Assembly (NCBI GenBank): GCA_007280515.1
Contig: QYPL01000018.1
Span: forward strand, 40,385 to 104,384
Direction of reading: 5' to 3'
DNA from: Sediminibacterium sp.
Lineage (GTDB): Bacteria; Bacteroidota; Bacteroidia; Chitinophagales; Chitinophagaceae
DNA: 64,000 nucleotides
Of the stretch, positions 37,597 to 46,757 are shown piece by piece (the stretch's first letter is position 1; every line of letters begins with the position of its first letter). The notes beneath the pieces were generated by a model. The model saw only the letters and a list, made by a program, of their open reading frames with translations. It searched no databases and had not been told where the DNA came from. Both the position numbers and the translations under genes were made by a program.

Positions 37597-38994
37597 CTAT
37601 CTTTGATAGGTATTGGTCACTGAATTACCGGATGTATCGGTTAAAATAAAAGTATATTTATTATTTGCGTCCCAACTATATTTTACATATCCATTCTTAG
37701 TACCTCTTTTATAAGTTAGCAAATAACTATTTGTACCTACAGTAACAAAATCTGTAATAGCTGCCCCAGTTAAAGGACTAGTGGCAGGGCGAACTGGTTT
37801 GGTAATGGCTTGTGATATTACTTGATTTTCTGGAGCAGTCGTATTGGGATCAAGTGTAACCTTGCCTTTTAATGCACCAATTACATAAGGGTAATCGTTG
37901 GTTCCATGATAATGATATAAACTATTTGCTCCATTATGTCCGTGACAAGTATCTAGGGCAATCATATTTGTTCCATCAGGTTCTTTTGATCCATACACTG
38001 GGAAACCATCTACTGCAAATGCAATAGGCTTGATTCCATTAATGGCAGACAAATGTAAAGGTGCGGCGTGATAATGATAATCATCTCCCTTTCCACAATG
38101 CCCACCCCAATCATCCAACTCTCCAATTTTATAAGAATCCTCCCCTCTATTATTTAATGCATTAAAAATGGGTATTCCATTCACTGCCACCGCAACTGCT
38201 CCTTTCATTAAGTTTGTTTTAGTACTCAAGGGGGTAGTTGCATAAACCGGTTGTAATGGAATAGACCAACTATTTGTTCCATTGTATGGTTGAGTAATGG
38301 GAACTTGTTGTTGCCAATTCGTTATTCCAATCATCATATTGTGACTAGGAATTCCAGTAGAAGCAATATAAAAATAGGTATCATCCCAGCTAGTGCCAAT
38401 ACTAGGCTTAAATGCCGCAAATGCAGAATCCATAAATGCAGAACTAGTTTTAGGAATGGTCACTGAGATGGGGGTTACTATTGGGGTTACTATTGAGTTA
38501 TTTGAATTGGTTACATCTGATTTACTACAGGCCATTAAAATAGAAAAAATAAATAAAATACTTAGGGTACTTAGTCCTAATGAAGATTGGAATATATAAA
38601 ACTTAATAAAATTTCTATTGATTGAATAAATCATAATTACCAATAGTAATACTATAGTTAAAGGCAAATACTTATAATAGTTATCATTTTCTTTTTCAAC
38701 TATGTTTGAAAAATTTAAATCAGAAAATTTATTTATTTTAAATTTAGCCAATAGCTGATCTTGGGGAATTAAATCATCAATAATAATAGGTTTAATGATA
38801 CCTTCCTCTTGTTCTAAAAATATTTGATTATCCTTTGCAAAAGAAAAATTTCCTTTTATAGCTTCTCCAGATTTTAATCTCCATGTATTTAAAATAATTC
38901 CGTCGCCTTTATGATAGTGTCCTCCTGAGTGTGCAAGCAAGTTGGTGCTTCCTAAGAAACAAATGGTAATAAATAAATAAATTATACTTTTCAT
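37597..38994 (-). CDS. YHYH domain protein with N-terminal SHD1-like region
   Basis: A 465-residue secreted or membrane protein. A signal peptide (1-21) is followed by a His-rich HSGGHYHKGDG, then about 50 residues (TWRLKSGEAIKGNF...DDLIPQDQLL) resembling the SHD1/SLA1-type domain seen in Planctomycetes proteins. Two hydrophobic segments follow near 110-126 and 134-153, the second ending in ILMACSKSD, which reads like a lipobox. The remainder (~190-465) is the YHYH domain with DDYHYHAAPLH and CHGHNGANSLYHYHG. The His clusters suggest metal binding. It follows the PEBP gene with a 2-bp gap. The function is unknown. Confidence 0.8.
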   Translation of the reverse strand: MKSIIYLFITICFLGSTNLLAHSGGHYHKGDGIILNTWRLKSGEAIKGNFSFAKDNQIFLEQEEGIIKPIIIDDLIPQDQLLAKFKINKFSDLNFSNIVEKENDNYYKYLPLTIVLLLVIMIYSINRNFIKFYIFQSSLGLSTLSILFIFSILMACSKSDVTNSNNSIVTPIVTPISVTIPKTSSAFMDSAFAAFKPSIGTSWDDTYFYIASTGIPSHNMMIGITNWQQQVPITQPYNGTNSWSIPLQPVYATTPLSTKTNLMKGAVAVAVNGIPIFNALNNRGEDSYKIGELDDWGGHCGKGDDYHYHAAPLHLSAINGIKPIAFAVDGFPVYGSKEPDGTNMIALDTCHGHNGANSLYHYHGTNDYPYVIGALKGKVTLDPNTTAPENQVISQAITKPVRPATSPLTGAAITDFVTVGTNSYLLTYKRGTKNGYVKYSWDANNKYTFILTDTSGNSVTNTYQR

Positions 38995-38996
38995 AA

Positions 38997-39572
38997 TTAA
39001 GGTCTTGTATAGGTGACACTCATCACAGCACTGTCCACAATCTTATTTTTCATGCCTGCCAACAGAATGTCCATAGTCACTTGTGTATTGGGTACTGTAA
39101 TAGTAGGTGGTGCATTTAAAGCATATATTGTTAAAACATAAATTTTTGCACCTGGTCCTTGAGAGCAAGGAGGGGTGTAAGTTGTTTTTCCATCCACTGT
39201 ATTAATGCCAAATACACCAATTGATTTAGAATTATTGGGTATGGACGTAGTAGAAGCTGGAATATTATAAAGTACTATGTATACATGCTTATCTCCCGGG
39301 CCAGGTATCGTATACATGGTAATGGCATAACTATTGGTATTACTGGGCGCATTTGACCATTGCAGACCTGGGGAAATACCTAAACTATCGCAAGTGTATA
39401 ATTTAGGGTATAGCCCATTATGAACAAACCCATTACCACTGAATTTTATTTGATTAGCTATAGTGGGGCTATTCACAAGATTTGAAACACTTGTGCTGTT
39501 TGTTGCATTATTTGTTTTTTGACAGCTAATAAAAAACATAAAGGCAGATAATATAATAATAATTTTTTTCAA
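38997..39572 (-). CDS. YbhB/YbcL-type PEBP lipoprotein
   Basis: A 191-residue protein that starts with TTG: MKKIIIIL is a clean signal peptide, the lipobox is FISC, and an in-frame stop just upstream rules out an earlier ATG. The mature part is a phosphatidylethanolamine-binding (Raf-kinase-inhibitor-like) domain, with SPGLQWSNAP, YTIPGPGDKHVYIVLYNIP and YTPPCSQGPGAKIYVLTIYAL marking the ligand pocket. Ligand and role are unknown. It is the first gene of a two-gene unit with the YHYH protein. Confidence 0.85.
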   Translation of the reverse strand: MKKIIIILSAFMFFISCQKTNNATNSTSVSNLVNSPTIANQIKFSGNGFVHNGLYPKLYTCDSLGISPGLQWSNAPSNTNSYAITMYTIPGPGDKHVYIVLYNIPASTTSIPNNSKSIGVFGINTVDGKTTYTPPCSQGPGAKIYVLTIYALNAPPTITVPNTQVTMDILLAGMKNKIVDSAVMSVTYTRP

Positions 39573-39753
39573 ATTTGTCTTTTTTTATTTGACAAAGTTT
39601 TAATGAATAAGTTTAAATAACAGTGTGTAGGGATTTTTAAAAACATCAATTCAGCACTAAAAACTCAATTTTTAACAAAAATTTTAGTTTTAGTGAGTAC
39701 AAAATTTGAATTAAATAAATTACTAGAGGAGTAATAAACAATCCTCAAATTTC

Positions 39754-40911
39754 CTATTGAGGATTATTTATTCTATACACACGTAAAAAATTTCCTCCCA
39801 ATACTTTCGCAACATCTTTATCAGAGTAGCCTCTTGCTATTAATGCTTGTGTAAATTTAGGATAATCAAGTACTGTTTTTAATTCTTTCGGTGCAGAGTT
39901 AATACCATCGAAATCAGACCCTATTCCCACGTGGTCAATACCAATTAATTTTACGATATGGTCAAAGTGTTGCATAAGTTGTTCTAAGTCTGGCTTAATG
40001 GCCTCGCTTTCTAAAGGATATTTTTCAGAGACCATCGTGAAAGCATATTCACGTTGTAAACCGGTGGCTAGTAAAGAATCAATTTCTGCTTTATGATTTT
40101 TTCTAAAAGCAGCATCTTTCTTACTAAAATTACTATCTACAAAACCAGAGAAGAAATTCAAGTGTATTACGCCACCGTTTTTTCCTACTGCAATAATTTG
40201 ATCATCTTTTAAATTTCTTGTAACTGGACAAATAGCATACGCATTACTATGAGATGCAATCACAGGTTTAGTAGTTGTTTTTATAGCATCCCAAAATGTA
40301 GCTTCACCCACATGAGAGATATCTACAATAATGCCTAATTTATTCATGCGTGCAATAATTTCTTTACCAAAACTTGTAAGTCCTTTAGGGCCTGTATATT
40401 TTGGATCTTTTTCATCGACATGAGAACTTGCCCAAGAAGGGGAGTTATTCCAAGTAAGTGTCATATAACGAACTCCTCTATTATAAAAAGTATCTAAGCG
40501 GTCGATATTATCTTCAATCATATGGCCACCTTCTACACCATATTGTGCCACAATTTTATTTTCTTTCAAAGTTTTTTGAATTTGCTTCCAAGTTTTAGCA
40601 ATCATAATTTTATCAGGGTTTCTATTCGCAACAGCTTCTAATGTGTCCATGGACCTCATTGCCCATGCATAAGGGTTGGCTTTTTCTCCATCGCACCAAA
40701 CTGAAAATAATTGGTAGTCTAGTCCACCTTGTTTGAATCTTTTTAAATCGGAGTGGTTGATGCCAGTGAGGTCTTGGTCAAGGCTTACCTTTTTTTCGAT
40801 ACATGCAGTGATGCAATCATTGTGGGTATCTACTAATACCGACTTATAGTGTATGGCTTGGGCATTGGCACCAGCTGTTGTAAGCAAAAAAAGGGCTACT
40901 AAGTATTTCAT
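39754..40911 (-). CDS. M19 membrane dipeptidase-like protein
   Basis: I start at the ATG at 40911 (MKYLVALF, 385 residues), which gives a proper signal peptide ending near GANAQA; the track start adds 16 unlikely residues. The zinc-site motifs of the renal dipeptidase family are seen: VDTHNDC (about residue 27), GVEGGHMIED, VDISHVGEATFWD, IASHSNAYAICP and HVGIGSDFDGI. It probably cleaves dipeptides in the periplasm, complementing the POT importer in this window. Confidence 0.93.
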   Translation of the reverse strand: MKYLVALFLLTTAGANAQAIHYKSVLVDTHNDCITACIEKKVSLDQDLTGINHSDLKRFKQGGLDYQLFSVWCDGEKANPYAWAMRSMDTLEAVANRNPDKIMIAKTWKQIQKTLKENKIVAQYGVEGGHMIEDNIDRLDTFYNRGVRYMTLTWNNSPSWASSHVDEKDPKYTGPKGLTSFGKEIIARMNKLGIIVDISHVGEATFWDAIKTTTKPVIASHSNAYAICPVTRNLKDDQIIAVGKNGGVIHLNFFSGFVDSNFSKKDAAFRKNHKAEIDSLLATGLQREYAFTMVSEKYPLESEAIKPDLEQLMQHFDHIVKLIGIDHVGIGSDFDGINSAPKELKTVLDYPKFTQALIARGYSDKDVAKVLGGNFLRVYRINNPQ

Positions 40912-40925
40912 AGTGTAGGATTGTT

Positions 40926-40954
40926 TTGATTGACAACTAAAATAGCTATTTTTG
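40926..40954 (+). promoter_or_regulatory. Promoter of prfA (TTG-N18-TATTTTTG)
   Basis: TTG at 40926-40928 and TATTTTTG at 40947-40954 match the Bacteroidota -33/-7 consensus with an 18-nt spacer. The prfA ATG follows 17 nt later. It is the best complete promoter match in the window. Confidence 0.6.
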
Positions 40955-40971
40955 CGCACAGAAAACCGACT

Positions 40972-42036
40972 ATGTTAGACAAATTAGATGCCATTAAAGC
41001 AAGATTCCAGCAAGTGGGGGTGGCTTTGACCAATCCAGAGATCATTAATAACCAAGCTGAATTTGGTAAAATGAGTAAGGAATACCGCTTCTTAGAAAAA
41101 ATCATTATACCCTATGAGCGTTATAGGAAGGTTTTGGAAGAGCATAAATTTGCCAAAGAAACCTTGAATGGGGATGATGCAGAAATGCGTGAGTTGGCAA
41201 AAATGGAGATGCCTGGTTTAGAAACAGAGAAAGACAGCCTTGAAAAAGAGTTAACTAAATTATTAATACCCAAGGACCCGCAGGATGACAAGAATGCCAT
41301 TATTGAATTAAGAGCAGGTACTGGTGGTGATGAAGCCAGTTTATTTGTAGGTGATTTACTTACGATGTACACAAGGTATTGTCAGAAAAAAGGATGGAAA
41401 GTAGCACTAGTAAGTGAGAGTGAAGGTTCAGTAGGAGGGTATAAAGAAGTAATATTAGAAGTAGTAGGTGAAGATGTATATGGTACCATGAAATTTGAAA
41501 GTGGCGTGCACCGCGTACAACGTGTCCCTTCTACAGAAACCCAAGGCAGGGTGCATACTTCAGCAGCTACGGTGGCCGTAATGCCAGAAGCAGAAGAAGT
41601 AGATTTTGTGTTGAACCCTGCCGATGTGAAAATGGAAACTTCTCGAAGTGGTGGTGCGGGTGGACAAAACGTAAACAAGGTAGAGACGAAAGTAATGTTA
41701 ACGCATATACCCACAGGTACGGTTATTATTTGTCAAACAGAGCGTTCACAGTTAGGTAACCGTGAAAAAGCGATGGGCATGATGCGAACAAAATTATTTG
41801 AAGAGCAAGTGCGTAAGCAAGAAGATGAAATATCAAGACACCGTAAAACATTAGTAAGTACTGGAGATAGAAGTGCTAAAATTAGAACCTATAATTGGCC
41901 GCAAGGTAGAGTAACCGATCATAGAGTAGGGGTTACTTCTTATAACTTAGATGCCGTCATTAATGGAGAGATAGAAGAATTTATTGAAGCCTTACAAGTA
42001 GCAGAGAATGCAGAGAAGATGTTAGTGAAACAATAA
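40972..42036 (+). CDS. prfA: Peptide chain release factor 1
   Basis: I start at the ATG at 40972 (MLDKLDAIK, 354 residues), just after a good promoter; the track adds 14 residues upstream of the transcription start. RF1 releases the peptide at UAA and UAG. The GGQ loop is in [14 protein letters not shown] (about residue 227), and the domain for codon recognition precedes it. It is divergent from the dipeptidase gene. Confidence 0.97.
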   Translation: MLDKLDAIKARFQQVGVALTNPEIINNQAEFGKMSKEYRFLEKIIIPYERYRKVLEEHKFAKETLNGDDAEMRELAKMEMPGLETEKDSLEKELTKLLIPKDPQDDKNAIIELRAGTGGDEASLFVGDLLTMYTRYCQKKGWKVALVSESEGSVGGYKEVILEVVGEDVYGTMKFESGVHRVQRVPSTETQGRVHTSAATVAVMPEAEEVDFVLNPADVKMETSRSGGAGGQNVNKVETKVMLTHIPTGTVIICQTERSQLGNREKAMGMMRTKLFEEQVRKQEDEISRHRKTLVSTGDRSAKIRTYNWPQGRVTDHRVGVTSYNLDAVINGEIEEFIEALQVAENAEKMLVKQ

Positions 42037-42057
42037 TTCAGAATAATAATTTAATAA

Positions 42058-43077
42058 TTATTTCCCAGCAATTGTTTTTTCCCATTCCCAAGCGGTGCGC
42101 ATCATTTCATTCAAATCAAATTTGCAATGCCAGCCTAGTTTTTTAACGGCATAGTCATTGTTGGCATATATAGCTACTATATCGCCCGCCCTTCTTGGCC
42201 CTATTTCATAATTTAATTTTACACCCGATACTTTTTCAAAAGCTTCAATAGCTTCAAGCACGCTAATCCCATTGCCTGTACCTAAATTAAAAATTTCGGT
42301 ATTATTTACTTTATTTTCTTTAATAGAAAGTTGTAAGGCTAAAGTATGTGCATGTGCAATGTCACAGACATGAATATAATCGCGAATGCAACTACCATCG
42401 CGGGTATCATAATCATTGCCATGTACTTGCATCTTGGGTAATTTACCAATAGCTGTTTGTGTAATGGCAGGCACTAAATTTTGAGGGCGACCAATAGGTA
42501 ATTCTCCAATGGCAATAGAAGGATGCGCGCCTACCGGATTAAAATAACGAAGTAAAATTGTAGAAAGTGGATGCGCTACTGCTGCATCGTGTACAATGGT
42601 TTCTCCCATTTGCTTAGTAGCCCCGTAAGGAGAGGCTGCTGTTTTTAATGGAGTTTGTTCTGTTACTGGAATTGTATCTGGATTACCATAGACTGTGCAA
42701 GAAGAAGAAAAAATAAAATGCTTGGCTTGGTATTGAACCGATAATTGTAAAAGATTAATTAAAGAACTAATATTATTTTGATAATAGTCAAGAGGCATTT
42801 CAACCGATTCGCCCACTGCTTTATAAGCAGCAAAATGAATAATACCTGTGATGTTTTTATGCGCTAGAAAAATTTCTTCTGTTGCCTTTTTATCGGTTAA
42901 ATCAATTTCGTAATTTTTTATTTTTTTACCTGTAATTTTTTCAATGCCTTTTAAGGAATCAACAATAGACCTCGATAAGTTATCGGCAGAGATAACCTCA
43001 AACCCATTTTCGATTAAATCGACAATGGTATGAGCGCCAATATAGCCAGTGCCGCCTGTAACAAGAATAGTTTGCAT
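42058..43077 (-). CDS. galE: UDP-glucose 4-epimerase
   Basis: I use the ATG at 43077 (MQTILVTGGTGYIGA), giving 339 residues, the usual GalE length; the track start lies upstream of the TACTTTTG element at 43094-43101. An SDR-fold enzyme with the NAD-binding TGGTGYIGA, catalytic Ser/Tyr-xxx-Lys (SSSCTVYG, YGATK), and the C-terminal GPRRAGDI. It interconverts UDP-glucose and UDP-galactose for surface glycans. Confidence 0.96.
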   Translation of the reverse strand: MQTILVTGGTGYIGAHTIVDLIENGFEVISADNLSRSIVDSLKGIEKITGKKIKNYEIDLTDKKATEEIFLAHKNITGIIHFAAYKAVGESVEMPLDYYQNNISSLINLLQLSVQYQAKHFIFSSSCTVYGNPDTIPVTEQTPLKTAASPYGATKQMGETIVHDAAVAHPLSTILLRYFNPVGAHPSIAIGELPIGRPQNLVPAITQTAIGKLPKMQVHGNDYDTRDGSCIRDYIHVCDIAHAHTLALQLSIKENKVNNTEIFNLGTGNGISVLEAIEAFEKVSGVKLNYEIGPRRAGDIVAIYANNDYAVKKLGWHCKFDLNEMMRTAWEWEKTIAGK

Positions 43078-43093
43078 TCGAAAATATTTGCAA

Positions 43094-43101
43094 CAAAAGT
43101 A
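43094..43101 (-). promoter_or_regulatory. -7 element TACTTTTG of galE
   Basis: A perfect TAnnTTTG on the minus strand, 16 nt before the galE ATG and inside the intergenic gap with the histidine kinase gene. It supports the shorter galE start. Confidence 0.45.
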
Positions 43102-43108
43102 ACGAAAA

Positions 43109-44155
43109 TTATGCTTTGCTTGCCAGGGTAAATCCAAAGGTAGTGCCCACATTTACCTTGCTTCTAACATGAATAGTATCTCCATGGGCTTCAACAATAT
43201 GCTTGCATATAGCCAGTCCTAAGCCTGTACCTCCAATTTCACGGGCTCTTGCATCATCGGTGCGGTAAAATCTTTCAAATAAACGAGGAAGATGTTCTTC
43301 GTCAATGCCAATACCGTCATCACCTATTTCAATCAGTATTTTTTCATCTTCCATTTTATAAATACTGGCTGTAATTTGCCCATCAATTTTACCATATTTA
43401 GCAGCATTGGATAAAATATTTACCACCACTTGATAAATTTTATTTTTATCTGCAAAAACATAGGTAGGTGTTTCAGATCCTTTTTTAAATTGAAATTGAA
43501 TATTTTTTTTAAGCCACTTCACACTTAAATTATTTACCGCCTCGCTTATAATATCTTGAATAATAAAAGATTGCTTTAAGACAGGGTCTTTATTAATTTC
43601 TAAATTGGTAATAGAGTCTACATCACTTAAAAGTTGAACCAGCCTTTGCACATTGGACTGCGCCTGTTGTACAAATTTTTTACCCGTTATAGAATCCTCC
43701 ATTGCGCCATCCGCTAATAATTCTAAATAACCTTGTATAGCGAAAATGGGTGTTTTAATTTCGTGCGATAAGTTTTGTAAAAATTCTTTTCTAAAGGCTT
43801 CATTCGACTGAAGTACTTGAATTTCTTTTGTTTTTTGAGCAGCCCATTGTTCTACATCTTCTCTTACATCGTCAATACCTTTTTGAGGGAGTAGATATTT
43901 TTGATAAGCTTCTACTCTTTTAGTAGCCTTGGTTTGAGAAATAAGTTTGTAAATTAATTTGATTTTTCGATAAATAAAATATTCCAAAATTTGATCCATT
44001 AAAAAATAGATACCAACAAAACTTACTATAAAATAGGTAATGCATAATTTTGCATTTGAAAATAGTATAAAGATGCTTAGGGCTATCAGTGAAGCCAGTA
44101 GCAGTGCTGTTAAAGCTGCCAGCTGTTTGGGCGTTAAGTTCTTTTGTTTAAACAT
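43109..44155 (-). CDS. Sensor histidine kinase (PhoR-like)
   Basis: A 348-residue membrane kinase. Two adjacent N-terminal helices (about 13-32 and 35-55) leave almost no periplasmic sensor domain. A HisKA box with NLSHEIKTPIFAIQGY (phospho-His about residue 131) and an HATPase domain with NKIYQVVVNILSNAAKYG, GDDGIGIDEEHLPRLFERFYR and GGTGLGLAICK follow. The partner regulator is directly upstream, 49 bp away. The signal is unknown; lack of a sensor loop suggests membrane or partner-protein sensing. Confidence 0.94.
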   Translation of the reverse strand: MFKQKNLTPKQLAALTALLLASLIALSIFILFSNAKLCITYFIVSFVGIYFLMDQILEYFIYRKIKLIYKLISQTKATKRVEAYQKYLLPQKGIDDVREDVEQWAAQKTKEIQVLQSNEAFRKEFLQNLSHEIKTPIFAIQGYLELLADGAMEDSITGKKFVQQAQSNVQRLVQLLSDVDSITNLEINKDPVLKQSFIIQDIISEAVNNLSVKWLKKNIQFQFKKGSETPTYVFADKNKIYQVVVNILSNAAKYGKIDGQITASIYKMEDEKILIEIGDDGIGIDEEHLPRLFERFYRTDDARAREIGGTGLGLAICKHIVEAHGDTIHVRSKVNVGTTFGFTLASKA

Positions 44156-44164
44156 GTAATGAAA

Positions 44165-44181
44165 GCCTCCTTCAAAGAGGC
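44165..44181 (-). terminator. Hairpin between response regulator and kinase genes
   Basis: The perfect stem gcctc/gaggc with a 7-nt loop lies in the 49-bp spacer. On the minus strand it is followed by tttcatt, a weak U tract, so it may attenuate rather than stop transcription into the kinase gene. Confidence 0.4.
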
Positions 44182-44204
44182 AGTATGAAGGTATTCAATT
44201 ATTG

Positions 44205-44885
44205 CTAATAATCGAATTTGTAACCTACCCCTTTTACGGTGGTGATACAGTCGATACCTAATTTTGCTCTAATTTTTCTAATATGCACATCAATGGTACG
44301 ATCTCCTACAATGACATCATTGCCCCAAACTTGAGATAAAATCTCACCTCTTAAAAAAACACGACCTGGTTGAGCGGCTAACAAGTATAATAATTCAAAT
44401 TCTTTTTTGGCAAGTACATGTGTTACGCCTTTTAAGACTGTTTTATATTGTGTGATATCAATTAATAAATCATTGATGGTAATTACTTTTTTATTAGATT
44501 CAATAGGTTGTAACCTTCTAAATAGAGCCGTAATTCTACTTACTAATACCTTGGGGCTAATAGGTTTGCTAATAAAATCATCTCCCCCTAATTCTAATCC
44601 TTTAATATGTGAATCTTCATCGTTTAAGGCAGTAAGTAATACAATAAGTGTTTTGTCAAATTGTTTTTGTGTTCTTAAATATTCACAAACCTCAAAGCCC
44701 GTTCTTTTAGGCATCATCACATCTAAGATAATACAGTCTGGTGCAAATAAATTTGCTTTTTCAATGGCCTCGCTGCCGTCTTTAGCAGTCGCTACTTCGT
44801 AGCCTAATTTATTTAAATGATAGCTAATGATTTCAATAATATCAGGCTCATCGTCTGCAATCAATATTTTTATAGGTGCTTCCAT
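44205..44885 (-). CDS. Response regulator (PhoB/OmpR-type)
   Basis: A 226-residue regulator. The receiver domain has the acidic pair D11/D12, the phospho-acceptor in IILDVMMPKRTG (D55) and the conserved Lys in SKPISPKVL. The C-terminal winged-helix domain (about 130-226) carries the VWGNDVIVGDRTIDVHIRKIRAKLG recognition region. It pairs with the adjacent kinase. The -7 element TAATTTTG lies 11 nt before the ATG. Confidence 0.95.
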   Translation of the reverse strand: MEAPIKILIADDEPDIIEIISYHLNKLGYEVATAKDGSEAIEKANLFAPDCIILDVMMPKRTGFEVCEYLRTQKQFDKTLIVLLTALNDEDSHIKGLELGGDDFISKPISPKVLVSRITALFRRLQPIESNKKVITINDLLIDITQYKTVLKGVTHVLAKKEFELLYLLAAQPGRVFLRGEILSQVWGNDVIVGDRTIDVHIRKIRAKLGIDCITTVKGVGYKFDY

Positions 44886-44896
44886 ATTTATTAGTG

Positions 44897-44904
44897 CAAA
44901 ATTA
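44897..44904 (-). promoter_or_regulatory. -7 element TAATTTTG of the response regulator gene
   Basis: A perfect TAnnTTTG on the minus strand, 11 nt before the ATG; predicted leader about 7 nt. Confidence 0.4.
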
Positions 44905-44972
44905 CCCTTTAAATAGCAGATCTATGAAGGGTGTTCACATTATCAAATTGTTAACTAAGCGCTATTTATAGG

Positions 44973-45629
44973 TTAAGATTGACTACGAATATGCTTAATA
45001 TAAGGGTTATGCTCTTTCTCTCTGCCCCAAGTAGTGGCTGGTCCATGGCCTGAGTAAATGGTAAGACTGTCTGGTAAAGGAAAAATTTGTTCACGAATGC
45101 TTTTGATTAAGTCGTTTGGGTTGGCACCTGGTAAATCGGTACGGCCAACACCGTCTTTAAAAATAAGGTCTCCTCCAATTAAAAAATCTTGCTGGCTATT
45201 GTAAAAACAAACACTTCCTGGAGAATGCCCTGGAGTAAGTAATACTTTAAAACTGTCTTTACCAAACGAGATAAGTTCGCCTTCTTGAATATATTGAATC
45301 GGCCCTTTGTAGGCATCAGTAGGAGCCCCCCATTTAGCGGCAGCCTCAGGCAAGCGGTCTAAAACAATTTGTTCATTGGGATGAATATGTGCAGTTAACC
45401 CATAGGTTTCACTCACATAATTATTACCAAAGACATGGTCTAAATGACAATGTGTATTTAATAATAAGGTGGGCTTTAAATTTTCTTTGCGAATAAAATC
45501 AGTCAATATTTTTTCTTCGATACGCGTATAACAACCCGGATCAATAATAATGGCTTCTTTGAACTCATTGTATAAAACATAAGTATTCTCTTGAAAAGGG
45601 CTGAAGCAAAAATCTTGAATGGTAATCAT
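44973..45629 (-). CDS. Metallo-beta-lactamase-fold hydrolase (GloB/YcbL-like)
   Basis: I start at the ATG at 45629 (MITIQDFCF, 218 residues); the track start is inside pyrD. The full zinc set is present: NTHCHLDHVFGN (HxHxDH), LTPGHSPGS, IGGDLIFKDGVGRTD and the last histidine in YSGHGP. The single-domain form with GRTDLPGA is typical of YcbL-like hydroxyacylglutathione hydrolase relatives. The gene starts 2 bp after pyrD on the same strand, so they are co-transcribed. Confidence 0.92.
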   Translation of the reverse strand: MITIQDFCFSPFQENTYVLYNEFKEAIIIDPGCYTRIEEKILTDFIRKENLKPTLLLNTHCHLDHVFGNNYVSETYGLTAHIHPNEQIVLDRLPEAAAKWGAPTDAYKGPIQYIQEGELISFGKDSFKVLLTPGHSPGSVCFYNSQQDFLIGGDLIFKDGVGRTDLPGANPNDLIKSIREQIFPLPDSLTIYSGHGPATTWGREKEHNPYIKHIRSQS

Positions 45630-45631
45630 AT

Positions 45632-46672
45632 TTATTTGTGGGCGCTTAAGCTTTGACAAATATTTTTTACAATCATGGGCCCTTCGTAAATAAATCCTGT
45701 CCATATTTGAAGCAAGGAAGCGCCTGCATTTATTTTTGACTTGGCATCGGCTCCTGTGAATATACCCCCACTGGCAATAATGGGAATACGACCTTCAATG
45801 CCTTTGTGTAAGTATTTTAATACTTCAGTGGACTTGTCTAATAATGGCTGACCACTTAATCCACCTGCTCCCATTTTTTTTGCTTTCTCTTGATTCATTG
45901 TATTAAGTAAGCTGCGATCAATGGTGGTATTGGTGGCCACTAGCCCGTCAATTTTTATTTCATGGGTTAATGCAATGATATCGTCTAATACCGAATTTTC
46001 TAAATCGGGTGCCATTTTTAATAAAATAGGTTTATTATTTTTATTTAAATTTTGTAATGCTGAAAATATTTTTCTTAAGGATTCTTTTTCTTGTAGTTCG
46101 CGCAGGCCGGGCGTGTTGGGAGAACTTACATTCACCACAAAATAATCCACTACTTCTTCAAGGCCTTTAAAGTTGGTGCAGTAGTCTATCCATGCATCCC
46201 TATTTTCAGTCACTTTATTTTTTCCAATATTTCCACCCACCACTAAACTTGAATTATTTTTTGCTTTTCTTTCTTTTAATCTATTGGCAACCGCTTCTAG
46301 TCCTTCGTTGTTAAAACCCATTCTATTAATCAATGCTTTTTGATCAGGTATTCTAAATAAACGAGGGGCAGCATTACCTGCTTGCGGTTTAGGTGTTACA
46401 GTTCCAATTTCAACAAATCCAAAACCCAGCATTTCTAATTCATCTAAGTAGGCTGCGTTTTTGTCGAAGCCAGCGCCTAGTCCAACAGGGTTGGGAAATT
46501 GTATACCAAAGCAATTTTTGGTAAGGTTTTTTTCTTGGTATTGAAATTGAGCGGCTAGTTGTTTTTTCAAAAAAGGAATACTAGCTGCTTTTTGCAAACC
46601 ATACATAGATATAGTATGGGCCATTTCTGGCGGAAGCATAAATAAGAGATTGCGTGCTATGGGATACAACAT
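45632..46672 (-). CDS. pyrD: Dihydroorotate dehydrogenase (quinone)
   Basis: A 346-residue class 2 enzyme, membrane-associated through its N-terminal helices (MLYPIARNLLFMLPPEMAHTI), oxidising dihydroorotate with FMN and passing electrons to quinone. FPNPVGLGAGFDKNA, the catalytic-Ser region VVNVSSPNTPGLRELQ and the FMN-phosphate site IIASGGIFTGADAKSKI are visible. The ATG follows TAAATTTG by 4 nt. An MBL-hydrolase gene follows. Confidence 0.97.
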   Translation of the reverse strand: MLYPIARNLLFMLPPEMAHTISMYGLQKAASIPFLKKQLAAQFQYQEKNLTKNCFGIQFPNPVGLGAGFDKNAAYLDELEMLGFGFVEIGTVTPKPQAGNAAPRLFRIPDQKALINRMGFNNEGLEAVANRLKERKAKNNSSLVVGGNIGKNKVTENRDAWIDYCTNFKGLEEVVDYFVVNVSSPNTPGLRELQEKESLRKIFSALQNLNKNNKPILLKMAPDLENSVLDDIIALTHEIKIDGLVATNTTIDRSLLNTMNQEKAKKMGAGGLSGQPLLDKSTEVLKYLHKGIEGRIPIIASGGIFTGADAKSKINAGASLLQIWTGFIYEGPMIVKNICQSLSAHK

Positions 46673-46676
46673 AACA

Positions 46677-46684
46677 CAAATTTA
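46677..46684 (-). promoter_or_regulatory. -7 element TAAATTTG of pyrD (leaderless geometry)
   Basis: A perfect TAnnTTTG on the minus strand, then tgtt, then the pyrD ATG. A TTG lies 24 nt upstream, slightly beyond the usual spacing. The divergent thiolase promoter region overlaps. Confidence 0.5.
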
Positions 46685-46757
46685 CGATGAAATATTTAGT
46701 TGCATAAACAACTTTTTACAAAAATGACTACATTTAGGGTGTAAAAATTCTTATTTT

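Noticed and set aside
44407-44802. 131-aa plus-strand ORF opposite the response regulator
   Set aside because: Complement-frame shadow of a highly conserved gene.
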